A stretch of 64,000 nucleotides of DNA from an uncultured Caldilineaceae bacterium (GTDB taxonomy: Bacteria; Chloroflexota; Anaerolineae; Caldilineales; Caldilineaceae). How positions within the stretch are numbered: the stretch's first letter is position 1; every line of letters begins with the position of its first letter. Of the stretch, positions 8,996 to 18,193 are shown one piece after another. The stretch is from NCBI GenBank assembly GCA_958295915.1, contig OY282381.1:3122722-3186721 (forward strand). The letters run 5' to 3'. The notes below the pieces were generated by a model. That model did no database searches and had not been told where the DNA came from. It saw only the letters and a list, made by a program, of their open reading frames with translations. The translations under genes and the position numbers were made by a program.

Positions 8996-10306
8996 TCAAC
9001 CGAGCCGCGCTGTGCCCAGTTTGAAAACGACATCCGCCGCCCGACGACGCCCACGGGCGATATCTATGACGACAATGATGATAAGGGCGGCGCTGGCAAG
9101 CCCAGCCAGAACCCAGGCCAGCAGACCGGTTGCGCTCAGACCGGAGGCCAACGATGCCGCTTCCCTCGCGCCTCTTTCGAGCAGAGGCGCATTCAACGTT
9201 TCCCTCGCGCCTCTTTCGAGCAGAGGCGCATTCAACGCTTCCCTCGCTGGCTCTGCGCCCAGGGCCAGCGGTGTGCGACTGACAGTCGTCAGAGCGTACA
9301 CCGTCCCTGTCCTGCCGGTCACCGGCAGCAGTTCCGCCACCGGCGCATCGGGCGCCTCTGCCAGTGCTGTCCAGTGGATGCCGCCATCGGTGGTCATCGC
9401 CACGCCAATAGGTGATAGCTGGAAAGCGCCCGAACCGAGGAGCAGGCTTGTGCCGGCGTATATCACCTCCGGTTGCGCTGGATCGACAACCAGATCGCTG
9501 ATGACCAGCCGAGCGTCCGGGGTATCGCGCAGGCCCTGATTGCGCGACCGCCAGGCAACGCCGTCCTGGCTCATAAGCACACCCGCGCCGGCCGTGCCTA
9601 CATATACCGTCGGCGGGGCGCCGTCGGCAATCGCCAGGGCCATCGGTGGGCTGGGCAGACCATCCACAGCCACCCACCGCAGACCGAAACCCTCGGCTCG
9701 GTACAGGTTCCACTGTGTGCGCACAAAGGCCATGCCGGCCCCTGTGCTATCGCTGACAACCTCTTCCACCGCTTCGTCTAACAGAAGATGTCCACTGGCT
9801 ATCAGAGTGACGCCCACATCCCGCAGGCGATGGAGGCCGTCGTTATCTGTGCCCACATACAGCAGCCGGTTGGACGCATCAAACGCCAGAGCCGTCACCC
9901 CACCGATGGCATCCGAATCCAGTGGAATCTCCAACCAATCCTGGCCGGCATCCCGAGAGACGAAAACGGTCAGACTATTGGCCGCGCCGATGTACACTGT
10001 ATCCGGATTGAGCCGGTCCACCGCCACTGCGTTGACGATCACATCTGGCGGTACGGCAATCGACTGCCAGGCGGCGCCCGCGCCCGCATAGAGCCAGCCG
10101 CTGTCTACCGCGTAGCTGCGTCCGCCCGGTCTGGTTGCCGCCGTATAGGCGCGCACATTTTCCAATCCGCTGATCGAGATCCCATTCAACGCGCCTCTGC
10201 TCGAAAGAGGCGCGTTCAACCTCTCAGTGCTCGCTGCCGCGCCAACAGCCGCCGCCACTGTCAGAAGCAGTAGGGCCGTTCCTGTGAACAGTACTCGTAA
10301 GATCAT
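8996..10306 (-). CDS. Secreted/anchored BNR-like beta-propeller protein
   Basis: The 436-aa protein has an N-terminal signal sequence (MILRVLFTGTALLLLTVAAA), repeated propeller blades of the sialidase-BNR / Ycf48-like kind (VFVSRDAGQDWLEIPL, VLMSQDGVAWRSRNQ, AMTTDGGIHWTALAE) and a C-terminal transmembrane helix followed by arginines. It is probably held on the outer face of the membrane. ATG 10306 was chosen over the upstream start because of the signal peptide and the GGAGGTT ribosome-binding site. Type A repeats are read in frame near the N-terminus (NAPLSSRGALN) and twice in tandem before the anchor (NAPLLERGARE). Its ligand is unknown. Confidence 0.8.
   Translation of the reverse strand: MILRVLFTGTALLLLTVAAAVGAAASTERLNAPLSSRGALNGISISGLENVRAYTAATRPGGRSYAVDSGWLYAGAGAAWQSIAVPPDVIVNAVAVDRLNPDTVYIGAANSLTVFVSRDAGQDWLEIPLDSDAIGGVTALAFDASNRLLYVGTDNDGLHRLRDVGVTLIASGHLLLDEAVEEVVSDSTGAGMAFVRTQWNLYRAEGFGLRWVAVDGLPSPPMALAIADGAPPTVYVGTAGAGVLMSQDGVAWRSRNQGLRDTPDARLVISDLVVDPAQPEVIYAGTSLLLGSGAFQLSPIGVAMTTDGGIHWTALAEAPDAPVAELLPVTGRTGTVYALTTVSRTPLALGAEPAREALNAPLLERGARETLNAPLLERGAREAASLASGLSATGLLAWVLAGLASAALIIIVVIDIARGRRRAADVVFKLGTARLG
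9168..9236. repeat. Two type A palindromic repeats in tandem, in coding frame
   Basis: Copies at 9168-9197 and 9207-9236, identical over 30 bp (GCGCCTCTTTCGAGCAGAGG, then CGCATTCAAC), with 39-bp period (13 codons). Each forms a GCGCCTCT/AGAGGCGC stem. They encode tandem NAPLLERGARE in the propeller protein. Confidence 0.9.
10183..10220. repeat. Type A palindromic repeat in coding frame
   Basis: Core GCGCCTCTGCTCGAAAGAGG, then CGC (10191-10213), flanked by CATTCAAC and GTTCAAC. It is read as LNAPLSSRGALN just after the signal peptide of the propeller protein, in the opposite orientation to the 9168 copies. Confidence 0.9.
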
Positions 10307-10644
10307 GGTTGAACCTCCGTAATCGAAACCTGGATTATCGATACCATGATTGTACATATGTCATAAGCGCCTTGCCGGCCAACTGTCGGAACGTTTTCGG
10401 ACCGTTCTCTGACGTTTGTCTGTTCTCTGACTGCAGATTCAACAAATACTCGGCTGGAATGTTCCCAACCGCTCTTGCCCTCCGCGAATCGCCTTGCAAT
10501 GCCTGTGTGGGTGTGCTATGATTCACCCCAACAGTCCACACGCAATGGCGCATCGCCTATCTGTACGCGTAGTGCTTCTGGCGTCTGAACCAGACCTCGG
10601 CGTGTATGATTTCGGCTGATAGCTTATAGAAGTGGAGAAGATCG
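10307..10644. other. Divergent intergenic region with promoter for the LysM gene
   Basis: 338 bp between two divergent envelope genes. It holds the GGAGGTT ribosome-binding site of the propeller gene at its left end and the promoter described at 10494-10522. No RNA gene or further ORF with recognisable content was seen. Confidence 0.5.
10494..10522 (+). promoter_or_regulatory. Putative sigma70-type promoter of the LysM lipoprotein gene
   Basis: TTGCAA (10494-10499), 17-bp spacer, TATGAT (10517-10522), about 120 bp upstream of the ATG at 10645. Confidence 0.5.
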
Positions 10645-11589
10645 ATGGACACGCGCAAACGGTGGATTTCTGTTGCCATTTTGGCAATTGCGGCGATTAT
10701 GACGCTGTCCGGCTGCACCCGGGAGCGCATAGTCGAGGAAACGCTCCCCTCTTCAGACCAGCAGGCGCAGGAACCGGTTGTTGTGCAGTTAGATGCACCG
10801 CTCCCGACAGCGACTGCAACGCCTGTGCCCACACCAGTGGACACACCAGAACCGAAGGTAATCCCCTATGAAGTTCGCCCAGGAGATATGATCTCCACGA
10901 TTGCGGAGAGATTTGGAACAGATTCCCAAACGATCCGGAAGTTAAATCTGCTGGCGTCAGACGATCTGCAGGTGGGCCAGCTGTTGCGTGTGCCCAATAT
11001 TCCCGGAGAAACAACACCAGAAGGGCTCCCTACGCCCACGCCAGAGCCGTTCGAGTACATTATTCAGAGGGGAGATACATTGCTGTCGATTGCGATCCGT
11101 TTCGATGTTACCCTGAACGAACTCATCGTCACCAACTCCCTGACAGACCAGCACAATCTCGTTATCGGTCAGACATTGCGGATTCCCGCGCTCGACCCAT
11201 CCGCATCCAATGGGGCGAATGCAGGTGGTGATGCGGCCGACACCGCATTGTCCCGCACACCGGGCACGCACACGATCCGCTCCGGCGAGACCTTAGCGAT
11301 CATTGCTCAACACTATGGAGTCGCTCTGACAGATCTGATCGCCGTCAACAGCATCAGCAATCCCCATATAGTGAGCCCGAATACAGTGCTCATCATTCCT
11401 GGCCTGACCGCCGCGGATGTGAAAATCCTCAATCAGACGGTGTATACAGTCCAGACTGGGGATAGCTTAAGCTCAATTGCGCAACAGTTCGACGTGGATG
11501 TAGACGCGATTGTTGAGGCAAATGACATTCAGAACCCCCATTTGCTACGCTCAGGAGATCAGCTGATTATTCCAGAGCCTGAGCCGTAA
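10645..11589 (+). CDS. LysM-repeat lipoprotein
   Basis: The 314-aa protein starts with a lipoprotein signal (MDTRKRWISVAILAI, lipobox LSGC) and a Pro/Thr-rich linker. Four LysM domains follow, at about 74-118 (YEVRPGDMISTIAERFG), 137-182 (YIIQRGDTLLSIAIRF), 208-254 (HTIRSGETLAIIAQHYG) and 266-311 (YTVQTGDSLSSIAQQFD). LysM binds N-acetylglucosamine-containing glycans, so it probably links the membrane to peptidoglycan or another surface glycan. There is no attached hydrolase domain. A GTGGAG sequence precedes the ATG. Confidence 0.93.
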   Translation: MDTRKRWISVAILAIAAIMTLSGCTRERIVEETLPSSDQQAQEPVVVQLDAPLPTATATPVPTPVDTPEPKVIPYEVRPGDMISTIAERFGTDSQTIRKLNLLASDDLQVGQLLRVPNIPGETTPEGLPTPTPEPFEYIIQRGDTLLSIAIRFDVTLNELIVTNSLTDQHNLVIGQTLRIPALDPSASNGANAGGDAADTALSRTPGTHTIRSGETLAIIAQHYGVALTDLIAVNSISNPHIVSPNTVLIIPGLTAADVKILNQTVYTVQTGDSLSSIAQQFDVDVDAIVEANDIQNPHLLRSGDQLIIPEPEP

Positions 11590-11591
11590 AC

Positions 11592-11621
11592 GCGCCTCTG
11601 CTCGAAAGAGGCGCATTCAAC
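11592..11621. repeat. Type A palindromic repeat after LysM gene
   Basis: GCGCCTCTGCTCGAAAGAGG, then CGCATTCAAC, starting 3 bp after the LysM stop codon. The hairpin could act as a 3' transcript end, but no T-run follows. Confidence 0.85.
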
Positions 11622-11658
11622 ATCTCCCCCCGACGCCAGGAAGAAGGAGAGAGAACGC

Positions 11659-11729
11659 CAGTAGTCAGTTTCTAGTGGCCAGTGCCGTTACCGGCCACTC
11701 GCCCCTAACCACTGCAGTTCTCACTTCTC
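11659..11729. repeat. Type C intergenic repeat
   Basis: CAGTAGTCAGTTTCTAGTGG, then CCAGTGCC and a short CCGGCCAC arm that forms a hairpin (GTGGCC/GGCCAC), followed by ACTGCAGTTCTCACTTCTC. Closely similar to 48167-48215. Confidence 0.55.
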
Positions 11730-11745
11730 GCTCATTTTTTCTCGT

Positions 11746-12435
11746 TTAACGGGTTCGATGTTCGATGCCGGTGGGGCTGGCCACGATTAGATCCGTCACC
11801 AGATCGAGAAACAGACCATGCTCGACGATCCCGGCCCGTCTTTCCAACGCGCTGGCGATGACCTCCGGAGCGTCCATCGGGCCAAACTGACAATCGAGGA
11901 TTAGATTGCCGCTGTCCGTTCGAAACGGACAGCCCCCGGCCCCGATTCGCGCCTGCAGCGTTGCGCCCAGTGATTCGATATACTCCGAATGGGAGCGCAG
12001 ACCAAAGGGGATTACCTCCACAGGCACGGCCCATTGCATCCCCAACCGCTCGGAGAGTTTGCGCGCATCGACGATGATCATCTCGCGTGCGCTGGCTTGA
12101 GCAACGATCTTTTCACGTAGCAGCGCGCCTCCCCCCCCTTTGATGACCCGCAGTTGAGGGTCCACCTCGTCCGCTCCGTCAATGGTCAGATCGATGCGCG
12201 GATGCGCATCCAGTGTCGTCAGTGGAATAGCCAGACGTCGGGCATCGACAGCCACCTGCTCGGAGCAGGGAATGCCGAGGATATCCGACAGGGCGCCGTC
12301 TGTCAGACGTTCGGCGATACATTCGAGCGCCTTGAACGCCGTGCTACCCGCGCCCAACCCCACAACCATTCCAGATTCAACGTTCGCCACTGCCGCGGCA
12401 GCCGCCCGGCGTTTGAGAGCGTCTACATTTTGCAT
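11746..12435 (-). CDS. rpiA: Ribose-5-phosphate isomerase A
   Basis: The 229-aa enzyme interconverts ribose 5-phosphate and ribulose 5-phosphate in the non-oxidative pentose phosphate pathway. Family motifs are GLGAGSTA near the N-terminus, [31 protein letters not shown] and the EVIPFG segment. ATG 12435 ([15 protein letters not shown]) was chosen because the open frame further upstream is low-complexity and unlike RpiA. It ends a minus-strand block with pgi, tal and ppgK, all acting on sugar phosphates. Confidence 0.95.
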   Translation of the reverse strand: MQNVDALKRRAAAAAVANVESGMVVGLGAGSTAFKALECIAERLTDGALSDILGIPCSEQVAVDARRLAIPLTTLDAHPRIDLTIDGADEVDPQLRVIKGGGGALLREKIVAQASAREMIIVDARKLSERLGMQWAVPVEVIPFGLRSHSEYIESLGATLQARIGAGGCPFRTDSGNLILDCQFGPMDAPEVIASALERRAGIVEHGLFLDLVTDLIVASPTGIEHRTR

Positions 12436-12512
12436 ATGGCCGTATTCTCTATGCAAGCTCGCGCCGCCGTCGGCGACGCCACAGGCTCCGTAGTAGTATA
12501 TTCCGTAGTATA

Positions 12513-14147
12513 TTAAGACTGCGCAGGCGTCAATGACTCGATCAGCCACTTTAGTTGCGCCTGAGAGTTTTCCCCTAAATCGATCCGCAGCACCCGTCGA
12601 CCTTCATTCAACAGCGCCTGCCGGTCTCCCAAGGACTGCGCCTGGATCAGTACACTGAACGGCAGCGACACCTGAGATTCGCCGGGCGCGTCGGGAATGC
12701 CTGCATCGGAAGTGGGTCTGTCGGTGAGCTGAATAAACAAGCCGTTGCCGCCATCCCCTTTGTGCAGTTGGCCGGTGGAATGGAGAAAACGGGGGCCAAA
12801 ACCCACGGTCGTGGCCAGCCCTGTCCGCTCTCGAAGCCGCCCCTGCATGGCGCGCAGCAGGCTTTCAACGTCGGCGCAAGGCTGCAAATAGGCCTGGATG
12901 CTGATGTAATCTCTGGCTCGGGCCTGGGTCAGGAATGCAGTCAGCGCGTCTGCCGGATTGCTCGCCTGCATATCTCCATATATTTTCAGGCCGTTGGTCT
13001 CCAGAGACGGTTGCAGCGCGGGGAGGCTTCCGCTGTCCATATAGACGGACATCATCTGGCGGGCCTGCTCTTTGGCCGCTTCCACATTGGGCTGATTGAA
13101 CGGGTGAATGCCCAGCCGCGCCCCAGCCACAGCAGTGGCAAACTCCCACAGGAAAAACTGCTCTCCCAGATCGTACCGATCCCGGAAGCGAACGCGGATC
13201 ACCGGATGGCCGGCGTCGATGAGCGCCTCCACTGCCGCATCCTGCGCGCCGGCGTCGCTCCATTGAAGATGAACGAACAGGCGATCATCGCCGTATGCCT
13301 TTGGTGGCGCAGTGGGTTCACCCACCACCGGCAGAATGCCCCTGCCAGATTTACCGGTGCTTTCAGCGACGAGCTGCTCGAGCCAGTCGGCGAAGGAGGC
13401 CACTTCCTTGTCGGCGATGATTGTCAGTTTGTCTTTGCCTGTTTGGGCCAGTTCTGCCATCACAGCCCCGATCCGCGCCCCGGGGTTGGCCGATGCCGTG
13501 ACATGGGGCGCGCAGTCGTTCATCGCTTCCTGGGCGCGTCGCAGCAGCCGTCGTAGGTCCACCCCCGCCAAGGCCGCCGGCGCCAGTCCAAAATGGGACA
13601 ACGCGGAATAACGCCCGCCGATGTCGGGATCATTGACAAAAATCGAGCGGAAGGCGCAGGCCTCCGCCAATCTGACGAGGCTGGCGCCCGGATCCGTAAT
13701 GGCGACGAAATGCTCGCCGGCGCGCAACGCGCCGAGTTCATCCTGCACCCGATTGTAGAAGTACTTGAACAGGGAAAGGGTTTCGGGCGTGGTACCGGAT
13801 TTGGTGGCAACGACAAAAAGCGTTCGGGCCAGATCCAGACCGTCGGCCAAAGTCTGGACAGCCGTCGGGTAGGTGCTATCCAACACCCGCACTTGCAGAC
13901 CGGCGCCGTGAAATGTGCGGGCGAACACTTCCGGCGCCAGACTGGAGCCGCCCATTCCCAATATGATAGCCTGGGTGTAGCCTTCTTGCTGTACGTCCTG
14001 CAGCAGCGCTTCGATGCAGTGGCGCTCCGCATTCATTCTGGCGGCAATGTCCAGCCAGCCAAGCCGATCGACAATCTCGTCCGCTTTATCACTCCAGACG
14101 CTGTAGCTTTTGGCCCAGATGCGAGTGACGATGCGGTCGCTGTCCAT
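12513..14147 (-). CDS. pgi: Glucose-6-phosphate isomerase (C-terminal half of a split Tal-Pgi)
   Basis: The 544-aa SIS-fold phosphoglucose isomerase has the sugar-phosphate loop [15 protein letters not shown] and [13 protein letters not shown]. The annotated ATG 14147 is preceded by GGAGGGG with only 2-3 nt spacing, poor for independent initiation. The open frame continues upstream of it (RSQVDGALEG) and resembles the linker of bifunctional transaldolase-phosphoglucose isomerases. It is joined to tal by a -1 shift at A14190-14195 on the plus strand. The protein may therefore be made as a Tal-Pgi fusion, by ribosomal slippage or because the split is a sequencing or mutational frameshift. Confidence 0.93.
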   Translation of the reverse strand: MDSDRIVTRIWAKSYSVWSDKADEIVDRLGWLDIAARMNAERHCIEALLQDVQQEGYTQAIILGMGGSSLAPEVFARTFHGAGLQVRVLDSTYPTAVQTLADGLDLARTLFVVATKSGTTPETLSLFKYFYNRVQDELGALRAGEHFVAITDPGASLVRLAEACAFRSIFVNDPDIGGRYSALSHFGLAPAALAGVDLRRLLRRAQEAMNDCAPHVTASANPGARIGAVMAELAQTGKDKLTIIADKEVASFADWLEQLVAESTGKSGRGILPVVGEPTAPPKAYGDDRLFVHLQWSDAGAQDAAVEALIDAGHPVIRVRFRDRYDLGEQFFLWEFATAVAGARLGIHPFNQPNVEAAKEQARQMMSVYMDSGSLPALQPSLETNGLKIYGDMQASNPADALTAFLTQARARDYISIQAYLQPCADVESLLRAMQGRLRERTGLATTVGFGPRFLHSTGQLHKGDGGNGLFIQLTDRPTSDAGIPDAPGESQVSLPFSVLIQAQSLGDRQALLNEGRRVLRIDLGENSQAQLKWLIESLTPAQS

Positions 14148-14164
14148 CCCCTCCAGAGCGCCGT

Positions 14165-15316
14165 CTACCTGGCTCCGGAGGGTACCGAGAAAAAATCAGC
14201 GCGCTCTCTTATCCGGTTGTCGTTCCCACCGGCGATGGCGTCTACTTTCTGGACGATTCCAGACATCAGATCATCGAAGGAGTCGGCGAAGGCGTCAACC
14301 CCCTCGGTCATCAGTTCGGCGGTAATTTCGTCCAGAACGATGCCCAGATCAGCCAGTTGCGCCAACTGCCGGCGGACGCCAGCCAGATCCGTATCCACCG
14401 TGCGGGCCACGCTACCATGATCCAGAAAGGCATCGAGGGTAGCAGGTGGCACGGTATTGACCGTATGGGGTCCGATCAGTGTATCCACATATAGCGTGTC
14501 TGGATAGGCGGGATTTTTGGCGCTGGTGCTGCCCCACAGAGGACGTTGGACCCGCGCGCCCTGCGCGGCCAGTTTCTCCCAGCGGGAACCGCTGAAGAGC
14601 TCGCTGAAGCGATGATAGGCTATCTTGGCGTTGGCGATAGCGATTCTGCCCTGGAGGTCAGTGTTGCCAAGTTCGCTCAATCTGGCGTCTACCTTGCCAT
14701 CCACCCGACTGACGAAGAAGGATGCCACCGACGCCACCCGGCTGAAATCCACATGCGTGGCAGCCAGCTTTTCCAGGCCATGAATATAGGCTATTGCGCT
14801 GTCTTCATACTGTTGCAGAGAGAAAATCAGTGTGACATTGATGTTGATGCCTTCACCGATGAGGGTCTCAATGGCCGGAATGCCCTGAGGCGTGGCCGGC
14901 ACTTTGATCATCACATTCGCCCGATCCACCATCGACGAAAGGCGGCGAGCCTCCATCACCGTGCCTTCTGTATCGTAGGCCAGCTTCGGATTGACTTCCA
15001 GGCTGACATAGCCATCCAGACCCTCCGTGCCGCTGTAGACCGGGCGCAGGATATCGCAGGCCCAGCGGATGTCCTGAATGGCGATAGCCTCGTATATGTC
15101 ATTGACAGTCCTGCCTTCACCGACCAATCGCTCAACTGTTGCATCGTAATCGCTGCTGTCGGTGATCGCTTTTTGAAAGATGGACGGATTTGACGTGACG
15201 CCCCGTAGACCCTTCGCGAGCAGATCCTTCAGTTCGCCGGAATCCAGGAAAGAACGCCGAATGAAATCCAGCCAGATGGACTGGCCGATTGCCGCCGCTT
15301 CGTGCATTTTTGTCAT
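14165..15316 (-). CDS. tal: Transaldolase (N-terminal half of a split Tal-Pgi)
   Basis: The 383-aa transaldolase moves a dihydroxyacetone unit between sedoheptulose 7-phosphate and glyceraldehyde 3-phosphate. Key features are GVTSNPSIFQKAI, YVSLEVNP, the Schiff-base lysine in NVMIKVPATPQGIPAI, and NVTLIFSLQQYE. The last genuine residues are probably RADFF; the SVPSGAR tail is specified after the T TTT TTC heptamer and ends at a TAG. A -1 slip would bypass that stop and continue as [18 protein letters not shown] into pgi. ppgK lies upstream on the same strand. Confidence 0.95.
   Translation of the reverse strand: MTKMHEAAAIGQSIWLDFIRRSFLDSGELKDLLAKGLRGVTSNPSIFQKAITDSSDYDATVERLVGEGRTVNDIYEAIAIQDIRWACDILRPVYSGTEGLDGYVSLEVNPKLAYDTEGTVMEARRLSSMVDRANVMIKVPATPQGIPAIETLIGEGININVTLIFSLQQYEDSAIAYIHGLEKLAATHVDFSRVASVASFFVSRVDGKVDARLSELGNTDLQGRIAIANAKIAYHRFSELFSGSRWEKLAAQGARVQRPLWGSTSAKNPAYPDTLYVDTLIGPHTVNTVPPATLDAFLDHGSVARTVDTDLAGVRRQLAQLADLGIVLDEITAELMTEGVDAFADSFDDLMSGIVQKVDAIAGGNDNRIRERADFFSVPSGAR
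14189..14196 (-). promoter_or_regulatory. Candidate -1 ribosomal frameshift heptamer in tal-pgi
   Basis: Minus-strand GAT TTT TTC in the tal frame contains T TTT TTC, an X XXY YYZ slippery heptamer. A -1 shift fuses the tal frame to the pgi frame. No downstream stimulatory structure was verified. A single missing T in the assembly would look identical. Confidence 0.4.
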
Positions 15317-15368
15317 AGTTCCTCGTCTCCTTGAAATCGTCTTGCAGATGTGAAATGGCTATCCTGCC

Positions 15369-16154
15369 TTAGCGTTCAAATAGATGGACGGGATCCAATT
15401 CTGCCTCGGCGCCTCCTTGAATCAGAGCATGCGCTGCCATTGCGCCGCCAATGAGCCCCGCGTGGTTGCGCATCTGGGCAACGACCATCGGCGCGCGCAC
15501 ATCGATGTGCCTGAGAAACTTCTCGCTCTTCTTGCTGACGCCGCCGCCGACGATAAATAGATCCGGCGAAAGCAGAAACTCGATCGCCTGGAAATATCTG
15601 TTGAGCCGCAGCCCCCACTGTTCCCAGCTCAACTCCTCCCGTTTGCGGGCGCTGCTCGCGGCCCGACTCTCGGCATCGTGGCCGTCAATTTCGATGTGCC
15701 CCAATTCCGTATTCGGCGCCAGATGCCCATCCACGAACAGCGCGGAGCCGATGCCGGTGCCCAAGGTGAGCATCAGAACAACGCCCGGCTGATCCCTGCC
15801 CGCGCCAAAGACCATCTCGGCGATACCGGCCGCATCGGCATCGTTGATGATCGACGCCGGGCACCCAGTGGCCCGCTCGAATAGCGCAGTGGCATCAGTG
15901 CCGATCCACGAATCGTCCACATTGGCTGCTGTGCAGACGATGCCGTTGCGAATCACCGCTGGGAACGTGCAACCCATTGGCCCTACCCAGCTGAAAGAGT
16001 CAACAAGATGCGTCACCGCCCCCGTCACCGCTCGCGGCGTTGACGGATCCGGCGTCGGGATGCGTTGGCGTTTGGTTTTCAGCTCTCCGCTTTCCGCATC
16101 GACCACAGCGCCTTTGATGCCACTGCCACCGATATCAATGCCTAAGATGTCCAT
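15369..16154 (-). CDS. ppgK: Polyphosphate glucokinase (ROK family)
   Basis: The 261-aa ROK kinase phosphorylates glucose to glucose 6-phosphate with polyphosphate or ATP. The phosphate loop is GIDIGGSGIKGAVVD, followed by the catalytic NDADAAGIAEM, TLGTGIGSALFVDG and the ELGHIEI motif characteristic of this family. ATG 16154 has an AAGGAGGG ribosome-binding site; the frame extends further upstream without similarity. Its product feeds pgi, next in the block after tal. Confidence 0.93.
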   Translation of the reverse strand: MDILGIDIGGSGIKGAVVDAESGELKTKRQRIPTPDPSTPRAVTGAVTHLVDSFSWVGPMGCTFPAVIRNGIVCTAANVDDSWIGTDATALFERATGCPASIINDADAAGIAEMVFGAGRDQPGVVLMLTLGTGIGSALFVDGHLAPNTELGHIEIDGHDAESRAASSARKREELSWEQWGLRLNRYFQAIEFLLSPDLFIVGGGVSKKSEKFLRHIDVRAPMVVAQMRNHAGLIGGAMAAHALIQGGAEAELDPVHLFER

Positions 16155-16256
16155 GCATCCCTCCTTGGGCAGGACCTGATACATCCTATCCAGAATACAA
16201 CCGCTATGTTGCAACAGCTGCGTATATAGGAGTAAATATCCGCTTGTTCCGCTATT

Positions 16257-17267
16257 TCACAGATGCAGATCGACCCGCTGCGCTGTTCCCGTCCGCGCGG
16301 ATTTCAACATCGCCTCCACTACCGCCAGATCCTGCAACGCCTCCTGAGGCGAGTTGCGGTGACACGCGCCCCCCCGCACGGCGGCGGCGAACGCGGCCAG
16401 TTCCTCTCGCACACTGATGAAAACATTGAATTGCTGCCGCTCGCTCTCCGCGCCCCGCCGAAGCACGAGCTCCCCCCGAGACACGCGCAGACTGCCCTCA
16501 GTCCCGCCAATATGGATGGCATCGGTTCCTAGTGTACTGCTGACCGCGTATGTAATCAAGTATGTGCCGAGTACACCATTGGCAAAGCGCATAGCGACGC
16601 CCATTGTGTCGGCCGGCGGCAGATCAGTTCGGTGCGCTGTCGTCAGCGCGCACACGCTTTCGATCTCCCCAAGCAGCGCGCGCAGGCCGGCCACGTGATG
16701 CACACCTCCGTCCAGCAGAAAGCCGCCGAGGAATTCGCCCGACCGCCGCCAGTCCGATTGTAGATAGGGCGAGTGGGCCTGCACCGCTAATTGCAGAGAC
16801 AGATCGCAGAAGAGAGGTTGCCCGATTCGCCCGGCGCGGATGGCCTGCGCGGCTGTCTGGAAAGCCTCCTCATAGCGCCAGTTTTCGCCCACCATCCACA
16901 CCAGGTTCCCAAAGGGCCGGCTCTGGGCGATCAATGCCCGCGCTTCGGCGACCGTTGGCGCGATCGGCTTCTCGCTGAAAACATGCTTGCCCGCGGCCAG
17001 CGCCTGCGCCACCACCGACGGCAACATCGGAATCGGCAGAACGATATCGACAGCCTCTACATTTTCGGCAGCCAGGAGCGCTTCGATATCTGTGTAAATG
17101 GCGATAGGATAGGGAATGGCATCCGCCACTGTCTCGGCGGATGCGCGGGTGCGGCTACATACAGCGACAATCCGCGCCAAATCTCCCAACTCCAGCAGCG
17201 ACGGCGCATGCGCTTTACGTGCAAATGCGCCAGCTCCGATCAGAGCGATGCGAACAGGATCATCCAT
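16257..17267 (-). CDS. Gfo/Idh/MocA family NAD(P)-dependent oxidoreductase
   Basis: The 336-aa protein has an N-terminal Rossmann fold (IALIGAGAFARKAHAPSL), the family motif GKHVFSEKPIAPT (catalytic lysine of the EKP signature) and the C-terminal alpha/beta domain (FLGGFLLDGGVHHVAGL). Family members oxidise or reduce sugars, inositols and their derivatives; the substrate cannot be told. A GAGGAAAAT ribosome-binding site precedes ATG 17267. Upstream, 239 bp separate it from the divergent 17507 gene. Confidence 0.9.
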   Translation of the reverse strand: MDDPVRIALIGAGAFARKAHAPSLLELGDLARIVAVCSRTRASAETVADAIPYPIAIYTDIEALLAAENVEAVDIVLPIPMLPSVVAQALAAGKHVFSEKPIAPTVAEARALIAQSRPFGNLVWMVGENWRYEEAFQTAAQAIRAGRIGQPLFCDLSLQLAVQAHSPYLQSDWRRSGEFLGGFLLDGGVHHVAGLRALLGEIESVCALTTAHRTDLPPADTMGVAMRFANGVLGTYLITYAVSSTLGTDAIHIGGTEGSLRVSRGELVLRRGAESERQQFNVFISVREELAAFAAAVRGGACHRNSPQEALQDLAVVEAMLKSARTGTAQRVDLHL

Positions 17268-17506
17268 TAGATTTTCCTCAATGACACTGACGGCGCCGAT
17301 ATCTGTTCATCCCTTTGCCATCGGGGGCGAACAGTGCTATCGTAAGCGCACATGAAGCCTCCGGCAGAATATGGATGAAGAAGTAGCGACTATTATAGCA
17401 CAGTCAGCTTGAAGAGGCAGGTGAAATCTAGGATACGCACGCACAAGATCGCGCCTACAGCCGAACGCTATCCAGCGCGCCCTCCTGGCGCAGCAATGTC
17501 GCTATA

Positions 17507-18193
17507 ATGAAAATCACCCAACTTTTTGATCAACTCGAACTGTACAGCGAAGGCGACCCCCCGCGCCATTCACTGTTTGTGCTGGCGCGCTTGCTCGGTT
17601 CACTGGACAAGCTGCTGATTATCGATCCCCCGGCCGATGTCAGCGCGCGCTTTGGGGTAGCGGAGGAAACAGCTGTCCTTTTCACCGGCGCAGCCCAGGA
17701 TGTAGGTCTGCCGCGCGTCCAGACCCGACCCGAGGGCGTCGCGCACATCAATGTCGGCCAACACCTGCTGGATATCTACTCCCAGCAGCACGCAAATCTG
17801 GTCTATTTTCCGGCAATGGGCGTGCTCTGTGGGGGAACCTTCGGCAGCGATCTGGCACTGCCGGAACTGGCGGCAGGATCTGACGGGGAAGATGAAATCG
17901 AGAGCCTGCGGCTGTTGGCGCGTCTGCTGAAAGGACGCCGGCTACAGTTATATATCCCCCGCATCGGCTCCGCCTCGTCAGACAAGGTCGAAGTGATGGG
18001 ACGGCTGGCCGCGGATGTCAGCTATCTCCACGGCCTGCGACGCGCCGTTTCGCAAGCGGCTACGGAGCGCGCATTTTGGATGCAGTCACAGCAGATCGCC
18101 GCCGCCCTCCTGCCGGAAAACCGCTGTACCCCCGCTACTGTTGTCACCCACCGGCAAAATATCGAGCGCCTCTACAACGCCGTCATCGCCTGA
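17507..18193 (+). CDS. Hypothetical protein resembling a metal-site-less MBL fold
   Basis: The 228-aa protein is not recognised with certainty. Its second half follows the layout of metallo-beta-lactamase-fold hydrolases (LVYFPAMGVLCGGTFGSD in place of the ..LFAGD.. strand, and LQLYIPRIGSASSDKV in place of the GHG strand), but the metal-binding histidines are absent. If the fold assignment is right it is catalytically degenerate. ATG 17507 overlaps a TATAAT hexamer, so the true start could lie elsewhere. Its last 22 bp overlap the convergent res gene. Confidence 0.55.
   Translation: MKITQLFDQLELYSEGDPPRHSLFVLARLLGSLDKLLIIDPPADVSARFGVAEETAVLFTGAAQDVGLPRVQTRPEGVAHINVGQHLLDIYSQQHANLVYFPAMGVLCGGTFGSDLALPELAAGSDGEDEIESLRLLARLLKGRRLQLYIPRIGSASSDKVEVMGRLAADVSYLHGLRRAVSQAATERAFWMQSQQIAAALLPENRCTPATVVTHRQNIERLYNAVIA

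Noticed and set aside
17503..17508. TATAAT box at the start of the 17507 gene
   Set aside because: It overlaps the ATG and no -35 partner was found, so it is probably chance.
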